From: Catonia carolina
Lineage: Eukaryota > Arthropoda > Insecta > Hemiptera > Achilidae
DNA length: 64,000 nucleotides
Reading direction: 5' to 3'
NCBI GenBank assembly: GCA_035578175.1
Contig: JAQMRL010000001.1
Location: 57,001,553 to 57,065,552, forward strand
Shown here in pieces: positions 46,085-57,404 of this stretch; positions within the stretch are counted from its first letter, which is position 1; every line of letters starts with the position of its first letter. The translations under genes and the position numbers were made by a program. Below the pieces are notes generated by a model. That model was given only the letters and a program-made list of their open reading frames with translations, was not told the origin of the DNA and searched no databases.

Positions 46085-48480
46085 ATTACGTTAGCACAAT
46101 TTTTGGATCCCAAGTGGCAAAATAACTCATCTTCACTCCTCTACAATTGGGAAGTAGTGTTGAATTCAATTGAGGCGTCCGCGTCTAGTCCCAAGGAGGA
46201 ATCTACCGCTTATCGACCAAAAACCGCCGCCTCTCCACGTGATCTGAAAACTGCAAACGTCCTCCACCTCCCTCGAAACTGTAGATTTAAAATACTACTA
46301 CTACTACAAGCGTTCAAATTTACCACACTGCCAACAGGGCGTGAAAGGAACGTAGCCTAAATCCTCCATTGCCATTAACTTAGTGCCACTCAATCTCTAG
46401 CTTTAGTTCACTTTTTAGAGGAGAACAACAACCAGTGAAAACATCCTGAAAATTAAAATTTTGTTAAATTTTTAGGTACTAGTTATGTTATTGTATCAAT
46501 TCTCTGCTTCATTGAGGTTTCAGTCATTTACTCGTACATGCGATTTTTGTTAGAAGGATAAAATTTGTGTTGCTTACTGATGAACTACTATGATTTTGGA
46601 GTATGTCTCTGAACCTCCGATCTAATTTTAGAAATGTGTCGACGTGAGGGACGCGTACAATCAAATCCCTATCTAACGGTCAAAACCAACCGTTAGCAAC
46701 ACTTCAACCCTAATATAACGTATTGCGTTAAAGAAATTACTATTATTTATTCTATTAAAAAGAATGAAATTTATAAATGTTTCATCATTCAGTTATGTAG
46801 CATATGGAGATCAAGCTACTTAAAATTTATAATAAAGTGGTTGTCTAACATTTCTGAATTCACTTCGTTCGAAACTTCCCAAGAATCAACGAAGAACAAT
46901 CTAGGAAAACTAAATGGGATACTCAACTGGTGTGTTTTAATGAATAACGCAACTTTTTTTCAATTTCTTATTTTAGTATTTATTTATGAAAAAATTATTG
47001 CAGACTCGAGTCAATTGTTGTATTAAAGTACTTTTACGTTCCTTTGTAGTAGTAAGGAATATTAAGAAGTACACTCTTTGTTGTACTCTTTGATATAGGT
47101 ACTCACTTTTATTCTTGTATACGATAATAAAACAAAAAAAACAGAAGAAAAGTGTATTTGTTATACATACTTTAGTATACGGATATCAACTGCCAATTTA
47201 AATTGTTCTATAAATTTGCATGTATATTGGAAATTTGAACTTCTTGCATGAAGCATTTTACTAGTGTTGTACGTACAAACCATTTATTTATAAGGTGGAT
47301 TTTTAAAGAATTCATTTGTAAACATTTTTCCAGTTTATAAATGTGGCTGACATTCTTTTGAATATAAATCTGAAATGAAATGAACGCATTATTTGAAAAG
47401 GAATATTTTTGAATATGATTTAGATTATACATGGTGTCGTATTTATTATTCTTATCTTTACTTAAGTTCACCTTTCTATACAAATAATGTAACACGCTTT
47501 GAATTACAAGTAGTACACTTATTGTGGTTGTAATTTAATATTTTATGTATTTTTTTTATTTTCAATGTCTTATTACACGTTTTGATTTTCTAAATACAAT
47601 TCATGTAGTTGGATGCACTCAAATAAATCACAAAAATATTATATAAAAAAGTTTATTTTAAGTTCGTGTAGATTTTGAGGCATGCGACAAATTATTTTAC
47701 ATTATGTACGTACTTATAAAATTTTATATCAATAGATTAGAACCAGGCTGGTGAAATTACAAAGAAATATTTAACAGGAAAGCAAAAAACCATTCTCAGG
47801 ACAGACTTGTTTTACTTATTAATATTGAAATTCAACTCATATCATTGATTTTTTTAATTAAGTTTCACAGAATCTTATTTATGAGTATATTAAACAATTT
47901 TTATTCAAAAATAAAATCCATAGACATAAATTCTGTTTTCTGTACGTTGCAGTGGATAAGATACTCTGACCATAACGTAGTTGGTGTCTTCTGTGCGCTA
48001 CCTTATAAGAACTTAATAAGAAAAGCTGAGAGTCAAAAATTTCTGTCGAGGCAGGAAAATACAACAAACTTACATTAACTAGGGTAAGTATTTAAAAACA
48101 TTATTAATGCTATTCATTATCTACTTAAATAGATGTGTTCAGGTTTTCAGGAGGTTCTTTCACTTTTTTATTAAATACGCAACAGTTCAGCTTTGCACAA
48201 CCTGACTTATATTCGTAGCTTGTTTTATATTACTTTACCACTTAGGAGACCACTCATTAGCAAATCCTCAATCTAAATGCTATGTCATTGACAAAATTGA
48301 TGTTTACAGATTGATGTTTATTGAAATAACGGATTAAGTTTTTTAAATTTTCCTTAATTTTTTACCGAGAAGAACAAAATGTCAGGCGATGTAAATTCTG
48401 TCACAAATCTCTTTTCCACCTTCTGCAAATCGGATGATTAGGATTAACTGTAAATTTTGGCTTTAGAAGGTGGATTAGTG
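46085..48480. other. No gene seen
   Basis: AT-rich apart from a GC-richer patch at 46110-46440, which has an 85-codon frame (plus) with no known motif. It may be an unassigned repeat. Confidence 0.45.
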
Positions 48481-48496
48481 GATTGTTAGCTTATAT

Positions 48497-48532
48497 ATTT
48501 TTGATTCAAATCTAGGGATTTGAATCAAAAAT
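48497..48532. repeat. Perfect 16-bp inverted repeat
   Basis: Arms ATTTTTGATTCAAATC (48497-48512) and its exact complement (48517-48532), with a 4-nt loop. A 14-nt direct repeat (TTCTGTTAAATTGT twice) follows at about 48532-48560. Too short for a transposon; function unknown. Confidence 0.7.
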
Positions 48533-48564
48533 TCTGTTAAATTGTATTTCTGTTAAATTGTTTC

Positions 48565-49505
48565 GTTTATGCAAGGAATATGAAGATCTATGAGCGATGT
48601 GCGATTGGAAATATGTAAGGAGCGTTAACAGCTATCCTCATTAGTTTTGATTGAAAAGGTTATAGTTTAACCAAAACTGAGATAGCTGAACTGTAAATCT
48701 GGCATCGGTACATTCACACTGATTTCAGTAAGGATTTGTAAAGGTGTACTTTCAGATGAGGGGGTATTTTTGATCTTCGGGACAGAAGACTTTTATCGTT
48801 TATGCCTACTATCTTAACCTCTGCACTTTATGCTGACATGTTCGTTCTACGTAGGTATTCTATCCGTATCGAATTTAGTTATTTTTTAAATTTAAGAAAC
48901 TAAATACATTTAGTCAATCATCATTTGTATTAAAAAAACTTCTCAATTCTTCTAAAGCAAACACCACGAGGCGACTTTGATAAGTTCATACAAGTTCTTC
49001 TCATTTTAATGACTTTAGACAACTTGGGAAGTTAAGCCAAAACTATCAAACGAATATTTTGAAGATAATTAAAATTATATCACAGCGCCTAAGATGAAAG
49101 AATTTAATTTGTAAAAATCCCTTTTTTGTTGTATACGACTCTGAAATTTAGCACGGAATGTACGTATTCTGTATGTTTTCGGTAACTAAATTTTTAAGTC
49201 AGTTATTAACACTTCCCAATTCAACTTACTGATAGGTGAAAAAGCTAGAAATTATTTTTGTAACAAGTAAAAATAAGAGTAACTATGTTTAAATATGTAG
49301 AATACAATACTCTTATTCTTTCATTACCACCACTTTTGTCAATAGCCCTCGTTGTTCTCCCAACCGGTTTTACTTTACAATTAATAGTAACTTAGTACAA
49401 GCTGACTGTTGGATTGCCCAAAGGACTAAAAGTATGCTTAATGAATTAGATAGCCTATATTTAATTGTATTAGATTTAAGTATTTTAGCAATAAAGAAGT
49501 AACGA
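48565..49505. other. No gene seen
   Basis: AT-rich; nothing recognised. Confidence 0.5.
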
Positions 49506-49509
49506 CTTT

Positions 49510-50355
49510 TTCACGTGCCATGTTTTGTACACACTAGTCGAGTGGAACAAGTCGCCTAAGGGAAGGCCTTTGTATGAACTCACACAAGATCTGGGAGATG
49601 GTACGCCTCAAGCGTTTATATAAGGAGATCGGAAATCCGGATCCTCACTGGTCATGGTGAGTTCGCGGCTTATTTGAAAAGGATTATGATTCGTGTGTCT
49701 GTGGGGAGGTACAGTAACGAGACTATCTTTTGTATGACTGCCCCGCTCTAGGGTATCCAGGCAGCGACTGACCCTGAGGCTTCACGGTCAAATAGAAAAT
49801 TGGCCCTTTATGGTACGTGAGAGCTTGTACCGCGAGGTGCGTAGCTCTCCGGTATGGGAGTTCCTTGATGAGGTAGCTTTGTTCTACCGTCGTTGCGTAG
49901 TTTAATAAGGGAGTTATCCTGTATAGTCTGAATCTCTATGCCGTTTCATTAAAGTTTTCTTTGCCGGGAAAAAATTATAGGTATCGAGCACTTGCAGGTA
50001 CAATATATTATGGCAACAAGCCTAACTAAACTATATTTTAATCTTTAATTTGTATTTTAATTCTGACCCTTCTTGTAAGACTGTTAGAACCTTTCTAGTT
50101 TAATGTTCAAGATGATGGGTGTCTTGTTCGTCAAGAGGCTCTCCCGACGAAAGAGCGAGTAATACGCATCCCCCTGGTTGCCGAACAGGCTCACCCTCGC
50201 TCGATACTTTAGTTTATTTAGTAAAAATTAGGTATGTGACAGTCACCAGTCACGATACGTAAGAGTTCTACGGGACAGCCTCCGTGTCTATGCTTCCGGC
50301 GACCAATCTGAGAGGAGGTGGTTGGAGAAATGCCAGCGAACCAATTATACACACT
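49510..50355 (+). mobile_element. LTR-like GC-richer block, unresolved
   Basis: About 840 bp that is much GC-richer than its flanks, with a lower-GC gap at 50010-50100. It has a TATA box (TTTATATAAGG, 49616-49626) and an initiator-like TCCTCACTGG 28 bp later, then an ATTAAA at about 49948. This resembles an LTR promoter and polyadenylation layout. No TG..CA ends with a matching duplication could be found, and no gag or pol coding follows. Alternatives are a different transposon's promoter or a host promoter. Confidence 0.4.
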
Positions 50356-50359
50356 GGTT

Positions 50360-51490
50360 ATACGTGTACTGATATTATAATTTTTAATAATGAGCCGTTT
50401 ATACTTGTGTTACATGACAAATTTTAATTATTCAATGTTAATTGTTTTCATCAAAAACCAAAATGGTTTTTAGACGCTATTAAAACGATTTAAAGATTAG
50501 TCAAAAAAGTATGAAAATTAAAATATTTTTGTAGCAGTTCAGGATTAAAAATTAAAATAATGAAACGATGTACGCCTATGAATATAACCCATTGTTAATC
50601 CTTCTTTCCTACATATTCGAGTAAAAATATTATGTCTTAAGAAATGTTAATAAAAAAAAGTTCTAGCAAATCTCTTGTACTGTCGTGCACTTCTTGATAA
50701 CTCTAATGGCACATAAACGTCAGTACAAGGTTGTGAGTTATCTTACTCAAATATTCCAGTTACAAAGTAATACAATTTTTTCTTTTGGTAAAATATTAAA
50801 AGAATGAAAGATAATCTTTATTTTGAAAGCTCAATGAAGTTATTGATTGATACGGAGGTTCTGTCTAAGCGGACTCTAGTGCGGTTTCAACTTCCTTCCC
50901 TTTCTTATCTACCTTCAAGAGGGAAAGAGTCAGAGATACCTTTACTCGCTTAGTTCAATACCATTGGCAAAAGCAGGGATATTATCTGATAAAGCTGATA
51001 TTGATTTCATGTATTATATTCCTTTACAACGATATAACGTAGGTATGTTACTATAATCCCCATATACAACGTTGTTATAGTTGACATAAAAGTTTGTACG
51101 CGACATGTGTTACTTTGTGTGTTGTCATATCGTTTCGTTTTTAAACAGAATTAAATTTTTATCCAGAAATTAGAAAAAAACGCCATTCTTAGAATTATAA
51201 TCACTACCTAATACAGCAGATCTTTTAAATGAAAGATAAATATAAACAGGTGAAACTGAAAATACTACCCTAAATAAAATCAATAATAAATGAAATATTG
51301 CCAAGTTTAATCATTATAAAAAACTAAGTATTCTTTGGTTTCAACTTTATTCTGCTAAGTACATTCAGCTGCTCCTTGATAGACATGTAAAATGAAAAGT
51401 ATACATACGATCAAAACGAAACAATTCAGACATAAATTTAAAAAAATTTTGCCGGCTTCTTGGAAACCTTCAGCAGCTTAAAATAATAGA
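50360..51490. other. No gene seen
   Basis: AT-rich; a GC-richer patch at 50845-50985 was not identified. Confidence 0.5.
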
Positions 51491-51524
51491 AATAAAAAAT
51501 ATATTAAGCAATGCTAACCCCTAT

Positions 51525-52040
51525 CCGAAAATATGGGATCTCTGAGAAACACCAAAGGATTTCAATATTGAAATTCTACAAGGTTACATTAAAAACTACT
51601 GATAACTATTTCCAGTAGTGTGTAGCATTATACGGGAGTGAAACGTGGGTGATAGAGGCTGTAGAAAGGAAGAGGATAGAAGTTTTTGAAATGTGGTGTT
51701 ATAGGAAAATGTTTAAAATTAGGTAGGTGGACAAAATAAGTAATTTAGAGGTTTTTAGGCGAGTGAATGAAAAAAGAAGTATATGGGAGCATCTTACCAC
51801 AAGAAGGGATAGGCTAGTAGGGCTTATACTAAGACATCCAGACATTAGTCTATCAGTAATGGAGGGTAATACTGAGGGAGTGAATTGTAGGGGGAAGCAA
51901 AGGTTAGAATATATAAAGCAAATTACAAAAGATATAGAGTGCTACAGGTATGTAGATATGAAATGACGTGCGCAAGATTGAACAGCTTGGAGAACTGCAT
52001 CAAACGAGTCCAGAGACTGATGACAAAAAGAAACTATTTC
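51525..52040 (+). pseudogene. RTE-like ORF2 C-terminal third, recent-looking
   Basis: The plus strand reads ETPKDFNIEILQGYIKNY, two stops, then VALYGSETWVIEAVERKR (from about 51624), VFEMWCYRKMFKIR, stop, and VDKISNLEVFRRVNEKRSI, WEHLTTRRDRLVGLILRHP, ending near 51966. A short shifted piece WRTASNESRD closes before TGA at about 52018, followed by GACAAAAAGAAAC. The YGSETW block, FEMW-YR block and RRRDRL-G-ILRH block are diagnostic of RTE/related RT C-termini. It differs in sequence from the 20.7-kb family, so it is a second lineage. The 79-codon frame at 51727 is part of it, not a gene. Confidence 0.8.
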
Positions 52041-52044
52041 CATG

Positions 52045-53225
52045 AAATTTTACCAAGAGATTTAAATATTTAAACTTTTTAAAGCGGGATCAAGACATTT
52101 AGTTCCGTAACAAAAGAAAAGACTGGAATACAAACCATCCGACTATTTTTCATTTTTTTTGTAAAACTTCAACGACACACAAAGAATAAAAGGAAAATAT
52201 TTAATAAATTTATTTTGAACTACACTTGAAAACAGGATATCACACCTGTTATATAATTGTTCAATAAAATCATAAAACTGTGAAGTACCTTCATTGGGTC
52301 GTTACTTCAATCTTGCCATCATTCATCAACCGTTATATTTACTCGTTATTCTTAGATTGCAATGAAGTGCTCATTCAAAAGAAGTTAAGATTTGCTGACG
52401 GCTCTCCTTTTTATGTAAGCAATAAAACGTTCCACGATGTTTTTAAACTTCCGATAGTAAAATAACTAGTCGCATCATTTTACAGTAAATTTTACGATCG
52501 ATTAGACCAATCTAGTCTATCAAATAGCCCGTGATCTACCTTTAAGGAACTACCAAACAATATGACTTCTGATGACAACGCGTACAGACTTTTTGGTCTG
52601 AATAGCAAATAACGGTTATAGTTCTAATTAAGGAATGTACCAATGACAGTAAAACTATCTACCGCTCATTTTATTGAACCTTTTAATATCACAAATAGAA
52701 ATTGTGCCATTTAGTGTGTACCCAAAATCATTTCCTGACTCCTCCTGTAAAGAATTATTAAATATTTTTTTTTAATAGGTTACTATAGTTTTACCCTATC
52801 TAACTTGATTACAAACATAATATGATTCGAGATTAGAGAACAAGCTTGTTAAAGCTGATGAATAGGAATGGGAAAATCAGTATGGCTGTTTATGAACAGC
52901 ATGTCAGTTAACGTGTGTTACGCCTAATGCTGCAAATTATTTCTCCTCAAAAGTGCTTATACTCGAATATAGCTCTCAAAAAATTGAGTGTACTGGTTAT
53001 AATACCTTCTGAAGTATTCTTACATCTTAATCCGCAACAACGACGGTAGGTCTAAATATTACTTTCCTTTGCTCATATAAGCCTAATTGTGGTAATTCCT
53101 AATCAATGAGGCACATAACTGAAACGAACTAAATCACAAAATAATTCCTTTCAATGAAACCGAAATAAGGAGTCAGTGTAAGTAATGGCAGCCAACTTTT
53201 ACATAATTAACCTCATACAAAACAT
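52045..53225. other. No gene seen
   Basis: AT-rich; nothing recognised. Confidence 0.5.
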
Positions 53226-53229
53226 AAAA

Positions 53230-53660
53230 TTATGTTTTTTATTATAATTAAAATTATTACAAAACTACCAGAAACGATTTAAGAATAAGTAAAAAACATT
53301 TTCCCATTGAGAAGTTCTTTTGCGGCTTTACCACATTGTCAGCCCATTCCAATATTCAAACTTACATGTATTTTATTAGAAATATTAACTTTCTCTGTGT
53401 ACCATGACAATTACTGGTAAATTTCTGTAATTTTCATGACATGCAGAACAGGTTAATAATGTAATAGGTTAGTAATGTAAGGTGATTAATAGGTGTAGCT
53501 ATAATAAAATAATCTGTAAGATTGAATATTGTAATAAGCTGACAATGTGGCAAAGCCACGAAACTACTTCTTATTGGTAAGTGGTTTTACTTATTCTTTG
53601 ACAAATTATGGTGGTTTTCTTAATAGTTTTATTTATAATAAAATAAAAAAATGAATAAAT
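53230..53660. mobile_element. Long foldback (inverted-repeat) element
   Basis: Two imperfect inverted arms of about 140-160 bp (about 53230-53390 and 53500-53660) around a spacer of about 110 bp. Best block: TTTACCACATTGTCAGC (53337-53354) against its complement GCTGACAATGTGGCAAA (53538-53554). Outward matches include AAGAATAAGTAAAA and the AT-rich outer end. No coding capacity. It is consistent with a MITE or foldback element; ends and duplication are not resolved because the outer arms are AT-rich. Confidence 0.7.
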
Positions 53661-53664
53661 GGTG

Positions 53665-55555
53665 GATATACACTACAGTGTTTAATAAAGTTATAATGTA
53701 TGATTACTAACCAAACGCAAAATACACAGGAACCTTACAGAATTCTTGCTATAACTTTACGATATTATGCTTATACCAGAGTTTTAAATCAGTAGCAAAG
53801 CGAATAACATAAAATATTTCTATGCAGTTAAATACTAAATCTAAATTACTGGTAATAATACTGTAATTTATTACATTGGTAGAATAAACGATATTTTGAC
53901 GTTTCTGAATAAACATCCAATAGCCCCATACTCTGCCCATAACAGACAGGTGGAGTGTCAAACTATTTACACTCAATCTGTTCGTTGCCGGGCTAAAATA
54001 AAAAGTTCTGTTTCTTATCACATGGTTAGCCAATTAAATGACTGAATCATTTAAGAACAGAAGCGATACAGGTGTAAAAGACACTAATTAGAGTTGTCCC
54101 CTCTCAAAGTAATGATTTTAATTATACAGCCAGACCTTGTGGTGAATGAAATGAAGGTGTCATTTTCAGAGTGGAAAATAGGGGCTTTTAAAAGGGCTTG
54201 CCATGCTGATAAGCGTACTTTTCCACTCAGTGAGGAAGACAATGGTAAACCACCTCACTCCTCGTTTTTACTTAGCAAAACCTCTGCAGGTTCAAACCAG
54301 CCTTTCACAGTTTGAAGCTGCAAGTAAATATCTATTACATATTAAACTGACACAGAATGCTCATTATGTACGCAATAACTGCTTCACTGTTCTTAAAAAA
54401 ATTCTTATCATGTGCATGGTTTACTTTTTAACTGATACAATTTACTTCTAGTTAAATATTTTAACTTAAATTGTAAGTATTTATGACTGAAATTATAAAA
54501 GAAATCAAATTATTTATAATCACGTAATTAACGTTGTAATAAAATGTTTGATAATAAGCTGTATTACAACATAAAAATAAGTAATTTTCTGAGGTACCTC
54601 ATATTAAACTATTAAATATTTATTACAAAACAATACTCCCATTTAATTCTTAAATAAACAACTAAAAAGAATCATAAATGGAATTTTACATCGTATGAAA
54701 TAAGCTGACATAATATTATGAAACTTTCTTTTAGTAAAACTACGGTACAAGAAAACAGAACGGATTTGTCTTTGTTAATATTATTCAGAAACGTAGACAG
54801 CCGTAAAAAGGATTACTAAATGTAAAAAGAACTGACACTGCAAATGGAATTACCATAAATGACAAACTATTGTGAAAAATGCATGGAAAAATCTGTTTGT
54901 GATTTCATGATGAATCTAAGGAAAGTGAATAAAATAAACAAGATTTTATTAATGGAAGAAAACTAATGAACACTTTAAAAACCTTAATAAAACATCTAGA
55001 AGGGTAAACCAGTCTTGTGGTTTTCGATCTAAACAACAAGAAAACAATTGCTTTTTAGTTTTAACGTACTTGTTCTTTTATTTTTTTAAATTGCATAAAA
55101 ATTAATAATAAAAATTGGTTGACTTGAAATTGTCTTTTTAAAAAAATTGTCTTTTAGTTATTTAGAAAACTTTTTATGCAAAATAAATTAAACTCGTAAA
55201 TCAGTGTTTGCCTTCACGGAAAATTTTGTGTAGTTACATTCAATTGTCTTTCGTAATTTATTAAGAATGACGACGTGAACCGGTCACTGAACCATTTCAG
55301 AGAAAACTGGTACCTACTATAGATAAAAATACCATACGAAATATAACGTGAACTTATTTTTTTGTATAATCGCACTCACACCCTTTAACGTTTATGTTAG
55401 TGTTTGTATTGTATTAATTAACTGTTTTGAAAGCTCTGGAACAATATTAAAATTTCTTAGAAGGCTTGCTTAGCGACATATGGATATAGGTGTGCGCCAG
55501 TGAATTGTTGATAAATTTTCTTTGAGAATTTGTGCTGTAACGTTCAATACCAATC
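53665..55555. other. No gene seen
   Basis: AT-rich. 54094-54315 is a 73-codon plus-strand frame in slightly GC-richer DNA (motif-like GAGGAAGACAATGG then AAACCACCTCACTCC) that may be repeat-derived but is unassigned. Confidence 0.45.
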
Positions 55556-55561
55556 AAGTTG

Positions 55562-56235
55562 TTTAACAACCGAGTTTGTAGTAAAATATCATCTGGATTA
55601 TTCCCATTGAAACAAAGTGCCAGATTAAAAGATTTAAAATTACTAATGGCAGCGTTCTATGGTTTAACTCTGTCTGATATCCGTTATGATATTTTAGTAC
55701 GCAGGTAATTCTGGTATGAGTGTTATGAATAAAGTGTTTAAAATTCAAAAGAAAGCTATTAGGTGGATGGTATGAGCTAACCAGCTCACCTCATGCAGAC
55801 CAATATTTAAGGAGCTTAAATTCCTTACGATTCCCTCATTCCACATTTTTGAGGTGATTATATAATTATGTTAGGCAAAAATACTTTTATGCAAAATTTC
55901 AATGTCCACTATGATAACACAAAAAACAGAATCGATTATTACGCTAATCACACCACAAAATTCTTTGAACAAATACCTAATTATGCGAGAGAAAATTTAA
56001 TAAAAAGTTATCTCAATTTTTGAAATGTAGGCTATTGATAACTTGCATTCCTCTAAAATAAATCTGAAAAATTACTTCATGAGTGAAACTTTTTGTAGCA
56101 TACAAGAATGTCTTTCTAAATAGTAGTAGTAAAACAATGTGTGATTGTAATGTGTATTTCAGGTGTTATATCTTCTCGACATGTCCTATACTCATCCGGG
56201 AGTCTCCTGGACGCATTCATTAAAAAATAATAGTA
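55562..56235 (+). pseudogene. Jockey/CR1-like ORF2 tail with 3' UTR
   Basis: The plus strand reads MAAFYGLTLSDIRYDILV (about 55646-55698), then VMNKVFKIQKKAIRWMV (55720-55770), CRPIFKELKFLTIPSFHIF (about 55796-55850), later NTKNRIDYYANHTTKFF (55917-55967) and NYFMSETFCSIQECLS (56070-56118). The block order is the usual one for the C-terminus of many arthropod Jockey/CR1-type RTs (YGI--WG, KIQK-AIR, CRP-F--L-ILT-PS-YI, F--L---FYS--E). ACATGTCCTATACTC and GAGTCTCCTGGACG at 56178-56214, before an AAAAATAAT end, fit the 3' UTR. Frame changes and stops throughout. Confidence 0.7.
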
Positions 56236-56266
56236 TTTTATTGTTAGTAGTTTATCTTCTTATTTT

Positions 56267-56270
56267 TTAA
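56267..56270. repeat. TTAA target duplication, left
   Basis: TTAA immediately before the inverted terminus CCCTACAGCC. Confidence 0.85.
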
Positions 56271-56924
56271 CCCTACAGCCGGCAATAACAATTTTCTAGA
56301 CCGGCAGATAATTTCTAGTCACCGAACCGTAAGAAATCATTAAAAGTTTACTATAAATCACAAACCTTGTCACGTGACATTAAAATAACCCGAAAACTGA
56401 GGAAAATAGGATAAATACATTCCTGAAATTTTAATCTTACAGCAAGGGATGCTAAAACTATTTGAGAATAAGTTTTAGACAAATATCTTTCTAAAATTTC
56501 AGATGACACTATTGTTTGAAAAAGTCTCTTTTGCTTTACTTTCAAAATTCATTACATGCGAATCATCACATTTAATGTTTATTTCAAAATAAAACAAAAA
56601 AAAACGAATCTATGTTCAAAACTGAAGAAAATATATACAAAAACACATCATGTAAACCAAGAAATAACCCAGTCCAGCTCTAGGACAGCGTAGTTTCTCA
56701 ACAGAGAAACACAATCAGAATATGCAACTAAAACTATTGTATTATACGTAAAAAATTACTTTATACATTACTGAACTATTGTACAAAACACCAACGCTGT
56801 TTGTAGATAAAATTAAAGCTAAAACGACAACATTGCAATGCTATGAAGCAAATCCGATTTTGTGACGCGACCGGTTCAAAAAGCGGTAACATCGTCTCAA
56901 AGTCGACGATTGCCGGCTCTAGGG
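56271..56924. mobile_element. piggyBac-type non-autonomous element (MITE)
   Basis: 654 bp bounded by TTAA on both sides. Left end CCCTACAGCCGGCAAT (56271-56286), right end ATTGCCGGCTCTAGGG (56909-56924), giving terminal inverted repeats with 15 of 16 matches that begin CCCTA as in the piggyBac superfamily. The interior is AT-rich and has no transposase; a 64-codon minus-strand frame inside lacks any motif. Right-subterminal GACGCGACCGGTTC (56860-56873) and left-subterminal AGACCGGCAG (56298-56307) may be transposase-binding regions. It needs a transposase supplied elsewhere in the genome. Confidence 0.88.
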
Positions 56925-56928
56925 TTAA
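56925..56928. repeat. TTAA target duplication, right
   Basis: TTAA directly after the right inverted terminus. Confidence 0.85.
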
Positions 56929-57199
56929 TAACGAGTCGTACTGCTGGTGACGTTAAATACATTACATTCCATTATACATTCCATTATTACATTGTAAATT
57001 CATTACAAAACATTACATTAAAACACATACATACATTTTACATACTAAATACAAAAAAAATATATACACACACACATTTTTGTTACGCACCCACATTACA
57101 TCAAATTTTAGTTAACTACATTAGACGGTTTGTAAGAACATTTTTATTCATTTAAAAATAATCTCTATGATATTTTTTTACTTTAAAATAGTGTAAAGA

Positions 57200-57400
57200 C
57201 TTCTTCTTAACGTACCGTCTTCAACCGGAGATTGGCAATCAAGATGGCTATTCAGATTTTGCATTCTATATTCTGAACAGCTCCGCTGAGGTACAACAAA
57301 ACCAGTCGCGAAGTTTCTTCAAACAAAAAATTTTTCTTCTTCCCGCATCTCTCTTTCCTGAATCTTGCCTTGTAATGTCAAGTGTAAAGACTACCTTTGT
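57200..57400 (-). pseudogene. RTE-like ORF2 C-terminal remnant
   Basis: The minus strand from about 57390 reads LDITRQDSGKRDAGRRKIF, CLKKLRDWFCCTSAELFRI, then stops. It matches the QGKI-GKR--GRRR--LKNLR-WFG-SS-ELFRIA block of the family at 20700-21200 with one open run of about 40 codons. Downstream, INRLKTVR-type debris ends near 57200. Confidence 0.7.
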
Positions 57401-57404
57401 TTTA

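Noticed and set aside
46103..46360. 85-codon open frame in GC-richer DNA
   Set aside because: No motif, and no start or splice context that separates it from a chance frame or an unassigned repeat.
54094..54315. 73-codon open frame with GAAGACAATGG..AAACCACCTCACTCC
   Set aside because: The DNA looks like a dispersed repeat rather than a gene, but I could not place it in a family, so no claim is made.
15311..55482. Similar short strings at 15311-15340 and 55456-55482
   Set aside because: About 23 bases with gaps, no extension on either side; could be chance.
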